From assembly GCA_958370325.1 (NCBI GenBank), contig CATXJW010000004.1, forward strand, positions 1 through 64,000: DNA of 64,000 bases, written 5' to 3'. Below, in pieces: positions 8,244 through 15,934 of this stretch (position 1 is its first letter; each line of letters starts with the position of its first letter). Origin of the DNA: an uncultured Collinsella sp. GTDB taxonomy: Bacteria; Actinomycetota; Coriobacteriia; Coriobacteriales; Coriobacteriaceae. The position numbers and the translations under genes are program-made. The notes below the pieces were generated by a model, which had not been told where the DNA came from, searched no databases, and saw only the letters and a list, made by a program, of their open reading frames with translations.

Positions 8244-9020
8244 CTAGAGCTTGTTGAGGGGTGGCTGCTTGAGCCGCTGCGACAGAGCTTTATTGTTGGG
8301 ACAGTACGTGTCGAGCAGGGCGTGGAATCGCTGATTGTGGCTTGGCTCGAGCAAGTGGACGAGCTCGTGGGCGACAACCATGTCGAGGCATTCGATGGGA
8401 TAGGCGGCAAGTTCGCGTGCGATGCGAATGGCGCCGGTCTTGGGCGTGCATGATCCCCAGCGCGTTTTCATGCTGCGCACGGAGACGCGGGCCACGGTGA
8501 CGCCCATTGCGATTTCGTACGCGTGCACCATATCGTACAGCGCCGTGGTGGCCTCGGTTGCATAGAGCTGGTCGATACGGGCTTGGAGCTCATCGGACGT
8601 TAGACCGTCGAGGATTGCGTGCCGCTTGGCCTGTGGGCCTTCGTCTGATTCATCGGTGCCCATAAAACTTGCGAAGGTGGCCTGTTTGGGTCGCGGTGCG
8701 GGTGATGCAAAGTTGTGATCGAGTGCATCCTGTACCGTGATGGGCTTGCCCCAAAGTGCAATGATGGACGAGGGGCTGAGCGGCTCTCGCGCCGTTGCCT
8801 GACGTTGCTCGCGCTGGGCAAGTCGGCTGATAATCCAGGCGCTGTTGCGCTTCACAAACGCTTCGATACGCTCGCGGCTGGCGCCGAGCGGTGCGCTGGC
8901 ATGGACCTCACCGCTCGATGTGACACGTAGGTTGAAGTTCTTGACGCGCTTTTTGGTAACGACGACGGGGATGGGCGTCCCATCCGGTCGGGATACGGAA
9001 ATCGTAAACTGCTGCGTCAA
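8244..9020 (-). CDS. YgjP-like metalloprotease domain protein (DUF45, M48-like)
   Basis: The protein ends with a zinc-protease motif, VVAHELVHLLEPSHNQRFH, giving His218, Glu219 and His222, with His228 as a possible third ligand. Upstream is the family signature MKTRWGSCTPKTGAIRI. The N-terminal part (VTKKRVKNFNLRVTSSGEVHASAP) is also typical of the YgjP/DUF45 family. The cellular role is poorly known. TTG 9020 with AAAGGA upstream gives 258 residues. In-frame ATGs at 9053 and 9083 lie inside or beyond a hairpin and would add up to 21 residues without a good ribosome site. It is convergent with folB, leaving 6 bases. Confidence 0.85.
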   Translation of the reverse strand: MTQQFTISVSRPDGTPIPVVVTKKRVKNFNLRVTSSGEVHASAPLGASRERIEAFVKRNSAWIISRLAQREQRQATAREPLSPSSIIALWGKPITVQDALDHNFASPAPRPKQATFASFMGTDESDEGPQAKRHAILDGLTSDELQARIDQLYATEATTALYDMVHAYEIAMGVTVARVSVRSMKTRWGSCTPKTGAIRIARELAAYPIECLDMVVAHELVHLLEPSHNQRFHALLDTYCPNNKALSQRLKQPPLNKL

Positions 9021-9042
9021 AAGCGGTCCTTTGGATTGGGGA

Positions 9043-9078
9043 CGGGCCGGCATGTCGACCGTTCGGCATGCCGGCCCG
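9043..9078 (-). terminator. Hairpin between the dipeptidase and the YgjP gene
   Basis: A perfect 12-bp stem (9043-9054 with 9067-9078, CGGGCCGGCATG) encloses a 12-base loop and lies 17 bases after the dipeptidase stop on the minus strand. There is no U-run on either side, so it may be a weak or factor-assisted terminator. Confidence 0.5.
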
Positions 9079-9094
9079 CTCAAGGGATGTGAAA

Positions 9095-10108
9095 TTAATA
9101 GCGCTCAAAGAAGGCAAGCGCGTTGTCGCTGCAGAGCTTCTGCATCACGGTCTTGCCAAAATGCTTGGAGAGCATGTTCTGGAACTCGGGCATCATGCTG
9201 GCATCGGAGAGGAAGGCGGGCACAGTGGCGCCGTCCCAGTCGCCACCGAGTGCGATGACGTCCTCGCCGCCCAGGTCGAGCCAGTGCTCGATATGTGCCG
9301 CTAGCTGGTCGAAGGTGACGTCTGCGGCGGTCTTGTTGGTTGCGTCGTTGGAAAGGAACTCGCTGCAGTAGTTGAGGCCGACGATACCGCCCATGTCGCG
9401 AATGGTGCGGAACTGGTCGTCGGTAAGGTTGCGCTTGACGCCGCAAACCGCGCGGGAGTTGGAGTGGCTGGCGACGAAGGGGCGCGTGGCGTGGGCGACA
9501 ACCTCGTCAAAGCACTCATCGTTGAGGTGGGAGACGTCGAGCACCATGCCGGCGTGCTCCATCTGCGTAAGGGCCTCGATGCCGGCGGCGGTGAGGCCGG
9601 CGTGGGTGTCGTGGCCGCTCGCGAGCGGCCCCTGCGCGTTCCAGCTGAGTGATGACATGAGTACGCCCAGGCTCTTGAGCACCTCGATCAGCGCGGGGTC
9701 CTCGGCAAAGAACGTGGCGTTTTCGATGGTGTGGATGCAGGCGACCTTGCCGTCTTTGAGCGCAGGGCGAATGTCTGCCGCGCTGCGTACGTTGACCATG
9801 CGGTCGTGGTTGAGCATTGCCTGGCCGCTCATATGCGCCATGATTTGCGCCTGGAAGCGCGCGGCGTGGGCGGTGGGAATCTCGTCGGGGACAAACGTGG
9901 CGAAGCACTGTGCCCACGGCGTGTTGCCGATCTTTGCGAGCGAGATGGCGCAGGCGTTGCCCTCGATGAGGTCGAAATCCTGCGGATGCGTTTCGTCGCC
10001 GGGGAAATAACCGTCGGTGCCGGCGGTAAAGCGCAGGTCGAGATCGAGCGTGGCCCAGCCGATGCGGTCGGCGGTGTCACAGTGTAGGTCAAATACGGGA
10101 TATGCCAT
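9095..10108 (-). CDS. M19 family (membrane-type) dipeptidase
   Basis: This is a zinc dipeptidase of the renal-dipeptidase family, which splits dipeptides including some with D-residues. The 337-residue protein has FDLHCDTADR at the N-terminus (His9 and Asp11 as metal ligands), DVSHLND, VASHSNSRAVCG and GGDWDG, in the family order. No signal peptide is seen, so it is probably cytoplasmic despite the family name. ATG 10108 follows CCGGAGGAAC; the frame is open to 10138. A hairpin follows the gene. Confidence 0.92.
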   Translation of the reverse strand: MAYPVFDLHCDTADRIGWATLDLDLRFTAGTDGYFPGDETHPQDFDLIEGNACAISLAKIGNTPWAQCFATFVPDEIPTAHAARFQAQIMAHMSGQAMLNHDRMVNVRSAADIRPALKDGKVACIHTIENATFFAEDPALIEVLKSLGVLMSSLSWNAQGPLASGHDTHAGLTAAGIEALTQMEHAGMVLDVSHLNDECFDEVVAHATRPFVASHSNSRAVCGVKRNLTDDQFRTIRDMGGIVGLNYCSEFLSNDATNKTAADVTFDQLAAHIEHWLDLGGEDVIALGGDWDGATVPAFLSDASMMPEFQNMLSKHFGKTVMQKLCSDNALAFFERY

Positions 10109-10229
10109 AGTTCCTCCGGTTGCAGCGTTTCTTTGCAAACTGTCTTTGAATTGTATGACTAGGGTATAGTTAGCGCCATATGTTCACGGCGGCTTGCGTT
10201 GTGCACCGCCCTTATATACGGAGGTTTCC

Positions 10230-10658
10230 ATGTCCAACCAGGGCAAGAAGGTCAAGACCCATTATCGTGGCACGCTCGACGACGGCACGCAGTTCGATAG
10301 CTCTTACGATCGCGGCGAGCCGCTGGAGTTCACCTGTGGCGCCGGCCAGATGATCAAGGGCTTCGACGCCGCTGTTGTCGACATGCAGGTGGGCGAGAAG
10401 AAGACCGTGCACATTCCTGCTGCTGATGCCTACGGCGAGCACAACCCCGAGATGGTCCTGACCTTCCCGGCCGAACAGGTTCCCAACATCGAGCAGATCG
10501 AGAAGGGCATGAAGCTCTTCCTGTCCACGCCGAGCGGTATGCCCGTCCCCGCCGTGGTCATTGACGTAACGCCCGAGGCCGTGACGCTCGACGCCAACCA
10601 CGAGCTGGCCGGCAAGGACCTCAACTTTGATATCGAGCTCGTCGAGGTCGAGGGCTAG
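10230..10658 (+). CDS. FKBP-type peptidyl-prolyl isomerase, SlyD-like
   Basis: The 142-residue protein has the FKBP core (LDDGTQFDSSYDRGEPLEF, GAGQMIKGFD) with an insert-in-flap chaperone domain at about residues 70-122. It closes with DANHELAGKDLNFDIELV, all as in SlyD. It lacks the His/Cys-rich metal-binding tail that E. coli SlyD uses to handle nickel. ATG 10230 follows ACGGAGG. The next gene, encoding a UreE-like nickel-binding protein, starts four bases after the stop, so the two are almost certainly co-transcribed. Confidence 0.92.
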   Translation: MSNQGKKVKTHYRGTLDDGTQFDSSYDRGEPLEFTCGAGQMIKGFDAAVVDMQVGEKKTVHIPAADAYGEHNPEMVLTFPAEQVPNIEQIEKGMKLFLSTPSGMPVPAVVIDVTPEAVTLDANHELAGKDLNFDIELVEVEG

Positions 10659-10661
10659 AGT

Positions 10662-11240
10662 ATGCCTGAACGCTTGGTTTCGACGACATGCTTGGGAAAT
10701 CTCAACGATCCGTCCTATGAACTCCTGCTTCGCCGGGAGCTGGGCGGTGTCTTTGAAGTTGACGAGCTGCTGCTCGATTGGGACCAGGCTGATGTATGCG
10801 CGTTTGTGGGTGTGACGGAGCTGGGGCGCACGATCGATGTTCGGCTGGATACTGCCGACGGCGGTCGTCTTGCCGATGGCGACGTGCTCGCCATTGACCG
10901 TTCGGGCGTGGTGTCCGTGGCGGTTGTCGTGCGCCTGCGCAGCGCCGAGGTTTATTTGGTCGAAGTCGACCGCATGGATCCGATTGCGCTCGCGCATGCA
11001 TGTTGGGAGATCGGCAACATGCATGCGCCGCTCTTCCGGGGTGACTCGGACGAGCATACCGTGCGCATGTATACGCCGGTGCAGCCTGTTTTGGGCCGCA
11101 TGCTTCGGGGTGTCGAGGGTGTTCGGCTCTCGGTGGTTACCCGTGAACTCGATGCGGACCGGCGCTTTGCGTCGAGTGCGGCGGAGGTCGTCGTGAGCAT
11201 GGCTCCCGACTTTACCATCGTTAAAAAGACGCGCGGCTAA
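10662..11240 (+). CDS. UreE-like nickel metallochaperone
   Basis: The 192-residue protein resembles urease accessory protein UreE. An N-terminal peptide-binding-like domain (GRTIDVRL..GGRLADGDVLAID) is followed by the UreE signature ACWEIGNMHAPLF, in which His121 corresponds to the conserved interface nickel ligand. UreE delivers nickel to urease. There are no urease genes in this window, and the neighbour is an SlyD-type PPIase, a family known to act in hydrogenase nickel insertion. The pair may therefore serve a nickel enzyme encoded elsewhere. The protein lacks a His-rich tail. Confidence 0.8.
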   Translation: MPERLVSTTCLGNLNDPSYELLLRRELGGVFEVDELLLDWDQADVCAFVGVTELGRTIDVRLDTADGGRLADGDVLAIDRSGVVSVAVVVRLRSAEVYLVEVDRMDPIALAHACWEIGNMHAPLFRGDSDEHTVRMYTPVQPVLGRMLRGVEGVRLSVVTRELDADRRFASSAAEVVVSMAPDFTIVKKTRG

Positions 11241-11254
11241 GTGCGCGTATGCGT

Positions 11255-11293
11255 AAGACGGGCTTTGAGGGGCGACCAATCAAAGTCCGTCTT
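11255..11293 (+). terminator. Hairpin after the ureE-like gene
   Basis: A 14-bp stem (11255-11268 with 11280-11293, one G:U pair) with an 11-base loop begins 14 bases after the stop codon. It is followed by GCTGTTG instead of a U-run, so termination would be inefficient; it may reduce read-through into the HAD gene. Confidence 0.5.
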
Positions 11294-11323
11294 GCTGTTG
11301 ATAGGAGGCTTTGGGGGAAGCAT

Positions 11324-12121
11324 ATGGGTCTTGAGGGAATCAAGCTGATTGCATGCGATTTGGACGGCACGTTGCTGCATCCGGGGGAGCGCGAGCCGCG
11401 TTCCGAGGCCTTTGAGCTTATCGATGAGCTACATCGTCGCGGTATCGTGTTTATGCCGGCGAGTGGCCGTCAATATGCGAGCTTGCGCTACCTGTTTGCC
11501 CCGGTGGCCGATGAGCTCGCCTATGTATGCGAAAACGGAGCCCTGGTGATGAGCGAGGGGCGTGCCGTTGTCAAGCGTTCCATGGAGCGTAGCCTTGCTA
11601 TGGATATCGCGAACGCCGTGGTTGCGTATCCCCATGCCGACGTGACCCTTTCGTGTGAGGGGCACCTCTACAGCATGAGCGGCAACGATGCGTTTGTTGA
11701 TCACCTGCGTTATGAGGTCCATTGTGATGTGGCGGTAGTCGACCGTCCCGAAGACATTGACGAGGATGTCATTAAGATTGCCTTCCAGACGCCCGAGGCG
11801 GAGCAGCCGGCGGCGCTGGAGTATTTTGAGTGCCTCTTTAGCGACCGTGTTGACGTGATGACGTCGGGAACCGAATGGACGGACTTTATCGGTTTCGGTT
11901 CGGGCAAGGGGTCCGCGCTTGCCGATTATGGCCGTGCACTGGGGATCTCGCCTGACGAAATGATGGCGTTTGGAGATAACGAAAACGATCGCGACATGCT
12001 CAACGTGGTGGGCCATCCCTATCTGATGGAGAGCTGCAACCCCACCATGCGCGGTGTCAATGACCGTGTCCGCTACGTGTGCACGGTCGAAGAAGAGCTG
12101 CGTCGTCTACTTGCTGAGTAG
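11324..12121 (+). CDS. Cof-type HAD-IIB family phosphatase
   Basis: A 265-residue haloacid-dehalogenase-like phosphatase of the Cof/YidA type. Motif I is ACDLDGTLL near the N-terminus, with the nucleophile Asp and the acid/base Asp two residues on. Motif II is MPASGRQYAS, and motifs III/IV are GKGSALADYGRALG and MMAFGDNENDRDML. Such enzymes hydrolyse sugar phosphates or other small phosphoesters; the substrate is not readable. ATG 11324 is preceded by GGGGGAAG. It is convergent with the Fur-family gene, with 15 bases between the stops and no terminator recognised. Confidence 0.9.
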   Translation: MGLEGIKLIACDLDGTLLHPGEREPRSEAFELIDELHRRGIVFMPASGRQYASLRYLFAPVADELAYVCENGALVMSEGRAVVKRSMERSLAMDIANAVVAYPHADVTLSCEGHLYSMSGNDAFVDHLRYEVHCDVAVVDRPEDIDEDVIKIAFQTPEAEQPAALEYFECLFSDRVDVMTSGTEWTDFIGFGSGKGSALADYGRALGISPDEMMAFGDNENDRDMLNVVGHPYLMESCNPTMRGVNDRVRYVCTVEEELRRLLAE

Positions 12122-12136
12122 ACATGTCCCAAACAT

Positions 12137-12517
12137 CTACCGGCAGTCGGGGCAGAGACCCTCGAAGATGGTGTAGTGCGACGTGACGTGCCAGCCGATT
12201 TGCTCGGACGCCTTGGTGTCGAGTTGGGCATCGAAGGGGAGCGGTACATCGATGACGCGGCTGCACGAGGTGCAGATGATATGCGCATGCGGCTCGATCG
12301 TGCGATCGAAGCGGCTGCCGCCTGGTGTCTTGATGGAGAGGATCTCCCCGGCATCGGCCAGGAGGTTGAGGTTGCGGTAGACCGTGCCACGGCTGATTTT
12401 GTCATCCTGTGCGCGCACGACGTTGTAGATTTCGTCGGCGGTGGGATGGTTGTAGCTTTGGCGCACGGCGTCAAGAACCAGCTTTCGCTGCCTGGTATTC
12501 CTTCTTTGCACCGCCAT
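12137..12517 (-). CDS. Fur-family transcriptional regulator (Fur/PerR type)
   Basis: A 126-residue metal-dependent repressor with an N-terminal winged helix (SRGTVYRNLNLLADAGEI) and a C-terminal dimerisation domain. The latter holds the metal-site histidines (EPHAHIICTSC) and two CxxC pairs (CTSC and CPDC) for a structural zinc. Sequence alone does not tell Fe-sensing Fur from peroxide-sensing PerR or Zn-sensing Zur. Upstream on the minus strand TTAGTA and TATCAT, 17 bp apart, form a weak promoter. That promoter overlaps an AT-rich imperfect palindrome (TTAG...CTAA near 12566-12582) that could be an autoregulatory site. The flavodoxin gene in this window would be a plausible target. Confidence 0.9.
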   Translation of the reverse strand: MAVQRRNTRQRKLVLDAVRQSYNHPTADEIYNVVRAQDDKISRGTVYRNLNLLADAGEILSIKTPGGSRFDRTIEPHAHIICTSCSRVIDVPLPFDAQLDTKASEQIGWHVTSHYTIFEGLCPDCR

Positions 12518-12578
12518 GCGCCTCGCCTCTTTTCTATCAACGGTCGTAGGTAAATGATACCGTATTTAGCACACAATA

Positions 12579-12989
12579 CTAATAACGAGGAATGAAACTG
12601 TCTTCATTGGCAAGTGGGGCTTGGGCCTGGGCTTCTACGAGGCGAAAACGCGTTCCCATGCGCTCGTAGGAGGTATGAAGCGCCTCGAGATGAGATAGGA
12701 TGTTTGCCGGAGCTCCCTGTATCTCCATCTCGACCGAGCCGTCTTCCATGTTGCGCACCCAGCCGGTGAGTGCGCGTGCCTGCGCGAGGTTGGTGTTGGT
12801 AAAGCGAAAACCAACGCCCTGGACTTGCCCCGCCCAACGCAGGAAATAGCGCAGGGGAGTGTCTTGAGTGGCCTCGTCGCTTGCGAGCACAGTAAGCCTG
12901 CGGCGCAGCTCGAGCTCGACGTTTGATGGTTTTTGAGGCTCTCGACTGCCGCCGGTGACGTTGGAGAAGAACGCATCGAAGAAGCCCAT
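12579..12989 (-). CDS. Acylphosphatase-domain protein
   Basis: The 136-residue protein carries an acylphosphatase domain at about residues 45-135: LRYFLRWAGQVQGVGFRFTN holds the phosphate-binding loop with the catalytic Arg, and GWVRNMEDGSVEMEIQG holds the catalytic Asn. These enzymes hydrolyse acyl phosphates such as carbamoyl- or 1,3-bisphosphoglycerate. The first 40 or so residues (GFFDAFFSNVTGG...) are an extra N-terminal extension not usual in the family. The start at 12989 lies two bases after the stop of the upstream oxidoreductase gene, so the two form an operon. Confidence 0.88.
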   Translation of the reverse strand: MGFFDAFFSNVTGGSREPQKPSNVELELRRRLTVLASDEATQDTPLRYFLRWAGQVQGVGFRFTNTNLAQARALTGWVRNMEDGSVEMEIQGAPANILSHLEALHTSYERMGTRFRLVEAQAQAPLANEDSFIPRY

Positions 12990-12991
12990 CG

Positions 12992-14098
12992 CTAGGCCTG
13001 CTTGCCTGCGTCGGACGGGAAGGTAATGCCGGCCTGCTGGCGCACGGCATCCATGATGCGCAATGAGACGAGCGTGACATCGCGGTAGTGTCCGAGCTCG
13101 TGGCGTCCCGCCGGGGTCTCCCAAATCTCTTCCTTAACGTTATCGATGCCGCCGATGGCGGTGATAAAGTCAGTGAGTTCGTATTCCATAGTGTTGCTCG
13201 ATTTGGGCAGGTCGAGCACGCGGCCGTTGTCGCCCTGTTCGCGCGGTACCTCGGTTGCCGAGCCGCGTACGACATCGCCGCGATAGTCGATGCGGACGTT
13301 GCGGGGCGTGGACAGATGGTCGATCTGGATAGTGCCACGCTCGCCTTCGATCTGCGAGGGCAGCAGGTCATTCGTTATTTTGGAGTGCGCGAGCTCGACG
13401 GAGATACGGCCACCGCCGTAGCTGGCGAGGATGGAACCGCAGCCGTCGATGGGGCCGTGCGTGAGCTGTCGCGTGGCGGGGTCGAGCAGAGTAGCCATGC
13501 TCGTAAGGCCGGAGGGCATGCCGAAAATCTCGACCATGGGCTCGACGGTGTAGACGCCAATGTCCATGAGGGAACCCGATGCCATATTGCAATCGAAGAT
13601 ATTGGTGGCGCGTCCCGCGAGAATCTCGTTGTAGCGCGAGGAATATTTGCCAAAGCGCAATGAGGCACGGTGGATGGGGGCGATCTCGCCCAGGGCGTCC
13701 TCGATGGCGTGGAAGGCGGGGTCGTGGAGGGGACGCATGGCCTCGAGGGCCACGACACCTGCTGCCTCGGCAGCGCGGAAGACTTCCAGCGCCTGCGCTT
13801 CGGTGGCGCAGAAGGGCTTCTCGACGATGACGTGCTTGCCACCGGCGATGCAGGCAAGGGCCTGCTCGTAGTGAAGTGCGTTAGGGCTGCCGATATAGAC
13901 GGCGTCGACGTCGGCGGCTGCCGCGAGCTCATCGAGTGAAGTAAAGTTTCGCTCGCCACCGCGCTCGGCGGTAAAGGCGGCACCGCGATTGGCATCGCGT
14001 GAAAGCGTGCCCACAAACGCGGCTTGGTCGTTGGCGTTGACGACTTGGATAAAGTCGTCGGTGATCATGGATGTGCCGATGGTCGCGATGCGCAGCAT
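12992..14098 (-). CDS. Gfo/Idh/MocA family NAD(P)-dependent oxidoreductase
   Basis: A 368-residue protein with an N-terminal Rossmann fold (MLRIATIGTSMITDDF), the family motif GKHVIVEKPFCAT near residue 90, and the C-terminal alpha/beta domain. Members oxidise or reduce sugars, inositols or diols; the substrate here is unknown. ATG 14098 is preceded by AAGGGGGAC; the frame continues open to 14299 but without motifs. It is co-transcribed with the acylphosphatase gene. Confidence 0.9.
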   Translation of the reverse strand: MLRIATIGTSMITDDFIQVVNANDQAAFVGTLSRDANRGAAFTAERGGERNFTSLDELAAAADVDAVYIGSPNALHYEQALACIAGGKHVIVEKPFCATEAQALEVFRAAEAAGVVALEAMRPLHDPAFHAIEDALGEIAPIHRASLRFGKYSSRYNEILAGRATNIFDCNMASGSLMDIGVYTVEPMVEIFGMPSGLTSMATLLDPATRQLTHGPIDGCGSILASYGGGRISVELAHSKITNDLLPSQIEGERGTIQIDHLSTPRNVRIDYRGDVVRGSATEVPREQGDNGRVLDLPKSSNTMEYELTDFITAIGGIDNVKEEIWETPAGRHELGHYRDVTLVSLRIMDAVRQQAGITFPSDAGKQA

Positions 14099-14171
14099 AC
14101 GTCCCCCTTGCGTTGTTTGGTCTACAGGATGAGTGTAGCGCGTGGGGATATAAAGCTGCGCGAAAACGCTA

Positions 14172-14657
14172 TTACAGGTCGCTCTCGTTAAAGCCGGCGT
14201 CGATATCGAGGTTGCTGCCGTCGGCCGCCGTGGTGGCGAGCTCATCGCAGCGCTCGTTGAGCTCGTGACCGGCGTGACCCTTAACCCAGATGAACTCAAC
14301 CTTGTGCTTGCTTTTGGCGGTGAGTAGGCGCTCCCACAGGTCGCGGTTCTTGACGGGTTGCTTGTTGGCGGTTTTCCATCCGCGCTTTTTCCAGCCGTCG
14401 ATCCAGTGCTTGTTAAAGGCGTTGACGACGTACTGCGAATCGGAATGGACTTCGACCTCGCAAGGGCGGTTGAGCGCCTCGAGCGCCACGATGACCGCCA
14501 TGAGTTCCATGCGGTTGTTGGTGGTCTTGGCGTAGCCGCGCGAAAGCTCGGAGGTGAAGGTCTTGCCGGCGGGGTTGGTGTATTTGAGCACGGCGCCGTA
14601 GCCGCCGCGTCCCGGATTTGATCGGGCCGAGCCGTCGGTGTAGATGATGACCTTCAC
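14172..14657 (-). CDS. rnhA: Ribonuclease HI
   Basis: RNase HI removes RNA from RNA:DNA hybrids during replication and repair. The 161-residue protein has all four catalytic carboxylates in context: IYTDGSARSNPG, NNRMELMAVI, VHSDSQYVVNAF and RCDELATTAA. The basic handle region (KKRGWKTANKQPVKNRDLW) is also present, as in the E. coli enzyme. It stands alone on the minus strand between the oxidoreductase and the LysR gene. Confidence 0.96.
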   Translation of the reverse strand: MKVIIYTDGSARSNPGRGGYGAVLKYTNPAGKTFTSELSRGYAKTTNNRMELMAVIVALEALNRPCEVEVHSDSQYVVNAFNKHWIDGWKKRGWKTANKQPVKNRDLWERLLTAKSKHKVEFIWVKGHAGHELNERCDELATTAADGSNLDIDAGFNESDL

Positions 14658-14756
14658 GGGCTTCCTTTCGTTGAGTGCATTTCATGTGAGTGACCATTGT
14701 AGCGCCATGCCCGCCGGGGGCCAGCAATCTACGATTTCTACCCCGTCTTCCGACTG

Positions 14757-15659
14757 TTAGTTGGCATGGATGATGCGGTTGAGCTCGTCGAGGTATTGCT
14801 GCAAGAGGAGAGAGGGCTTGCGCTCGTCGTGCATGATGTAGCCAACGCGCATCGTTGGGGCGTCTGCTAGCGGGATCGATGCCATGCCCCATTGCATTTC
14901 ATTGGAGAGGACACCGGTCGACAGGGTGTAACCGTTCGACGTGATAAGTAAGTTAGTAAGCGTTCCGCGGTCCGAGATTCGTATGTTGCGGTCGCAAGGG
15001 ATATAGCTAAAAGGTTCCTCGGCGTAATAGAAGGAGTTTGAGGTTCCCTGCTCAAAGCTGTAGCGCGTATAGGGCGTGAGGTCGGCAAGGGACAGCTGCG
15101 GGCGGCGTGCGAGCGGGTGGCGCTCGCTAACGAAGACGTGGACCGTCGCGTCGAATAGGGGATGGAAGCTTGCACGGGCATCGGCGAAGGCCTTCTGCAG
15201 AACGCGGGCGTTAAAGTCATCCAGATACAGAATGCCGATATCGCTGCGAAACGCACGGACGTCATCGATGATCTGCGATGTGGTGGTCTCGCGCATGATG
15301 AACTCGAACTTGCTGTCGCGGCAGCGCTCGACTACGTTGACAAAGGCCTCGACCGAAAAGGCGTAGTGCTGGGCGGAAATGGCGAGGCGGGCTTGCGGGG
15401 TGCCACCGTCCTCGTAGCGTGCCTCGAGCATGTCGGCCTGCTCTACGACCTGGCGCGCATAGCCCAAAAGCTCGGTGCCGTCGTTGGTGAGCGTGACGCC
15501 GCGGCTGGAGCGCGTAAAGATCTCCAGATGGAGCTCCTGTTCTAGGCTTTTGACGGCGTTTGAGATGTTGGACTGAGCGGTATAGAGGCGCTGAGCTGCG
15601 GCGTTGATTGAGCCGGACTCTGCCACGGCGATAAGAAAACGAAGCTGCTGGAGGGTCAT
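14757..15659 (-). CDS. LysR-type transcriptional regulator
   Basis: The 300-residue protein has the N-terminal LysR winged helix (LRFLIAVAESGSINAAAQRLYTAQSNISNAVKSLEQEL) and a C-terminal periplasmic-binding-like effector domain. It is divergent from the homocysteine synthase gene, the arrangement typical of LysR regulators of sulfur metabolism, so control of that gene is a reasonable inference. The effector is unknown. GATA/TATC half-sites lie just upstream of its own start. Confidence 0.9.
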   Translation of the reverse strand: MTLQQLRFLIAVAESGSINAAAQRLYTAQSNISNAVKSLEQELHLEIFTRSSRGVTLTNDGTELLGYARQVVEQADMLEARYEDGGTPQARLAISAQHYAFSVEAFVNVVERCRDSKFEFIMRETTTSQIIDDVRAFRSDIGILYLDDFNARVLQKAFADARASFHPLFDATVHVFVSERHPLARRPQLSLADLTPYTRYSFEQGTSNSFYYAEEPFSYIPCDRNIRISDRGTLTNLLITSNGYTLSTGVLSNEMQWGMASIPLADAPTMRVGYIMHDERKPSLLLQQYLDELNRIIHAN

Positions 15660-15675
15660 CGGTGCCCGTCCTTTC

Positions 15676-15698
15676 GATAGCTATCTAAAAAACCGATA
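15676..15698. promoter_or_regulatory. Candidate LysR operator with TATC/GATA half-sites
   Basis: GATAGCTATC (15676-15685) is a perfect palindrome, and TATC (15682-15685) with GATA (15695-15698) forms a T-N11-A type LysR motif. It lies 17 bp upstream of the LysR start codon and 23 bp before the divergent promoter of the sulfhydrylase gene. The assignment rests on position and symmetry only. Confidence 0.4.
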
Positions 15699-15720
15699 AC
15701 AGGTTAGCGCTTTTAAGTGA

Positions 15721-15749
15721 TTGACCGAGCGAAACAATGCTCGTACTAT
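15721..15749 (+). promoter_or_regulatory. Promoter of the homocysteine synthase transcript
   Basis: TTGACC (15721-15726) and TACTAT (15744-15749) are 17 bp apart. Transcription from here would give a leader of about 180 nt that contains a small upstream reading frame. Confidence 0.65.
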
Positions 15750-15818
15750 TCAAAACACACAAAGGCGGTAGGTAATTAAGCCGACCACGGAACCGGGATG
15801 TCAAAAGGAGGACCGCAT

Positions 15819-15872
15819 ATGAACTGCTTGCCAAGACGAATGCCGGGCTCCTGTTTGCGCCCGTTGGCGTGA
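15819..15872 (+). CDS. Candidate 17-aa leader peptide with two Cys and two Met
   Basis: A very strong ribosome site (AAAAGGAGG, 15803-15811) is placed seven bases before ATG 15819, which opens a 17-codon frame encoding MNCLPRRMPGSCLRPLA. The peptide has cysteines at 3 and 12. Short Cys-containing leader peptides are known to attenuate sulfur-assimilation operons in Actinobacteria. The following gene makes homocysteine, so a Cys- or Met-responsive attenuator is plausible. A GC-rich hairpin (CGGGC with GCCCG, about 15843-15863) overlaps the end of the frame. No protein-level evidence exists beyond this. Confidence 0.55.
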   Translation: MNCLPRRMPGSCLRPLA

Positions 15873-15934
15873 TCAGGAGACAGCGACTTACTTTTCTTAC
15901 TCTTAGGTACTTACATTCGATCAAGGAGATCATC

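Noticed and set aside
15756..15934. SAM or other riboswitch ahead of metY
   Set aside because: The conserved cores of known SAM riboswitches are not present; the small leader frame explains the leader better.
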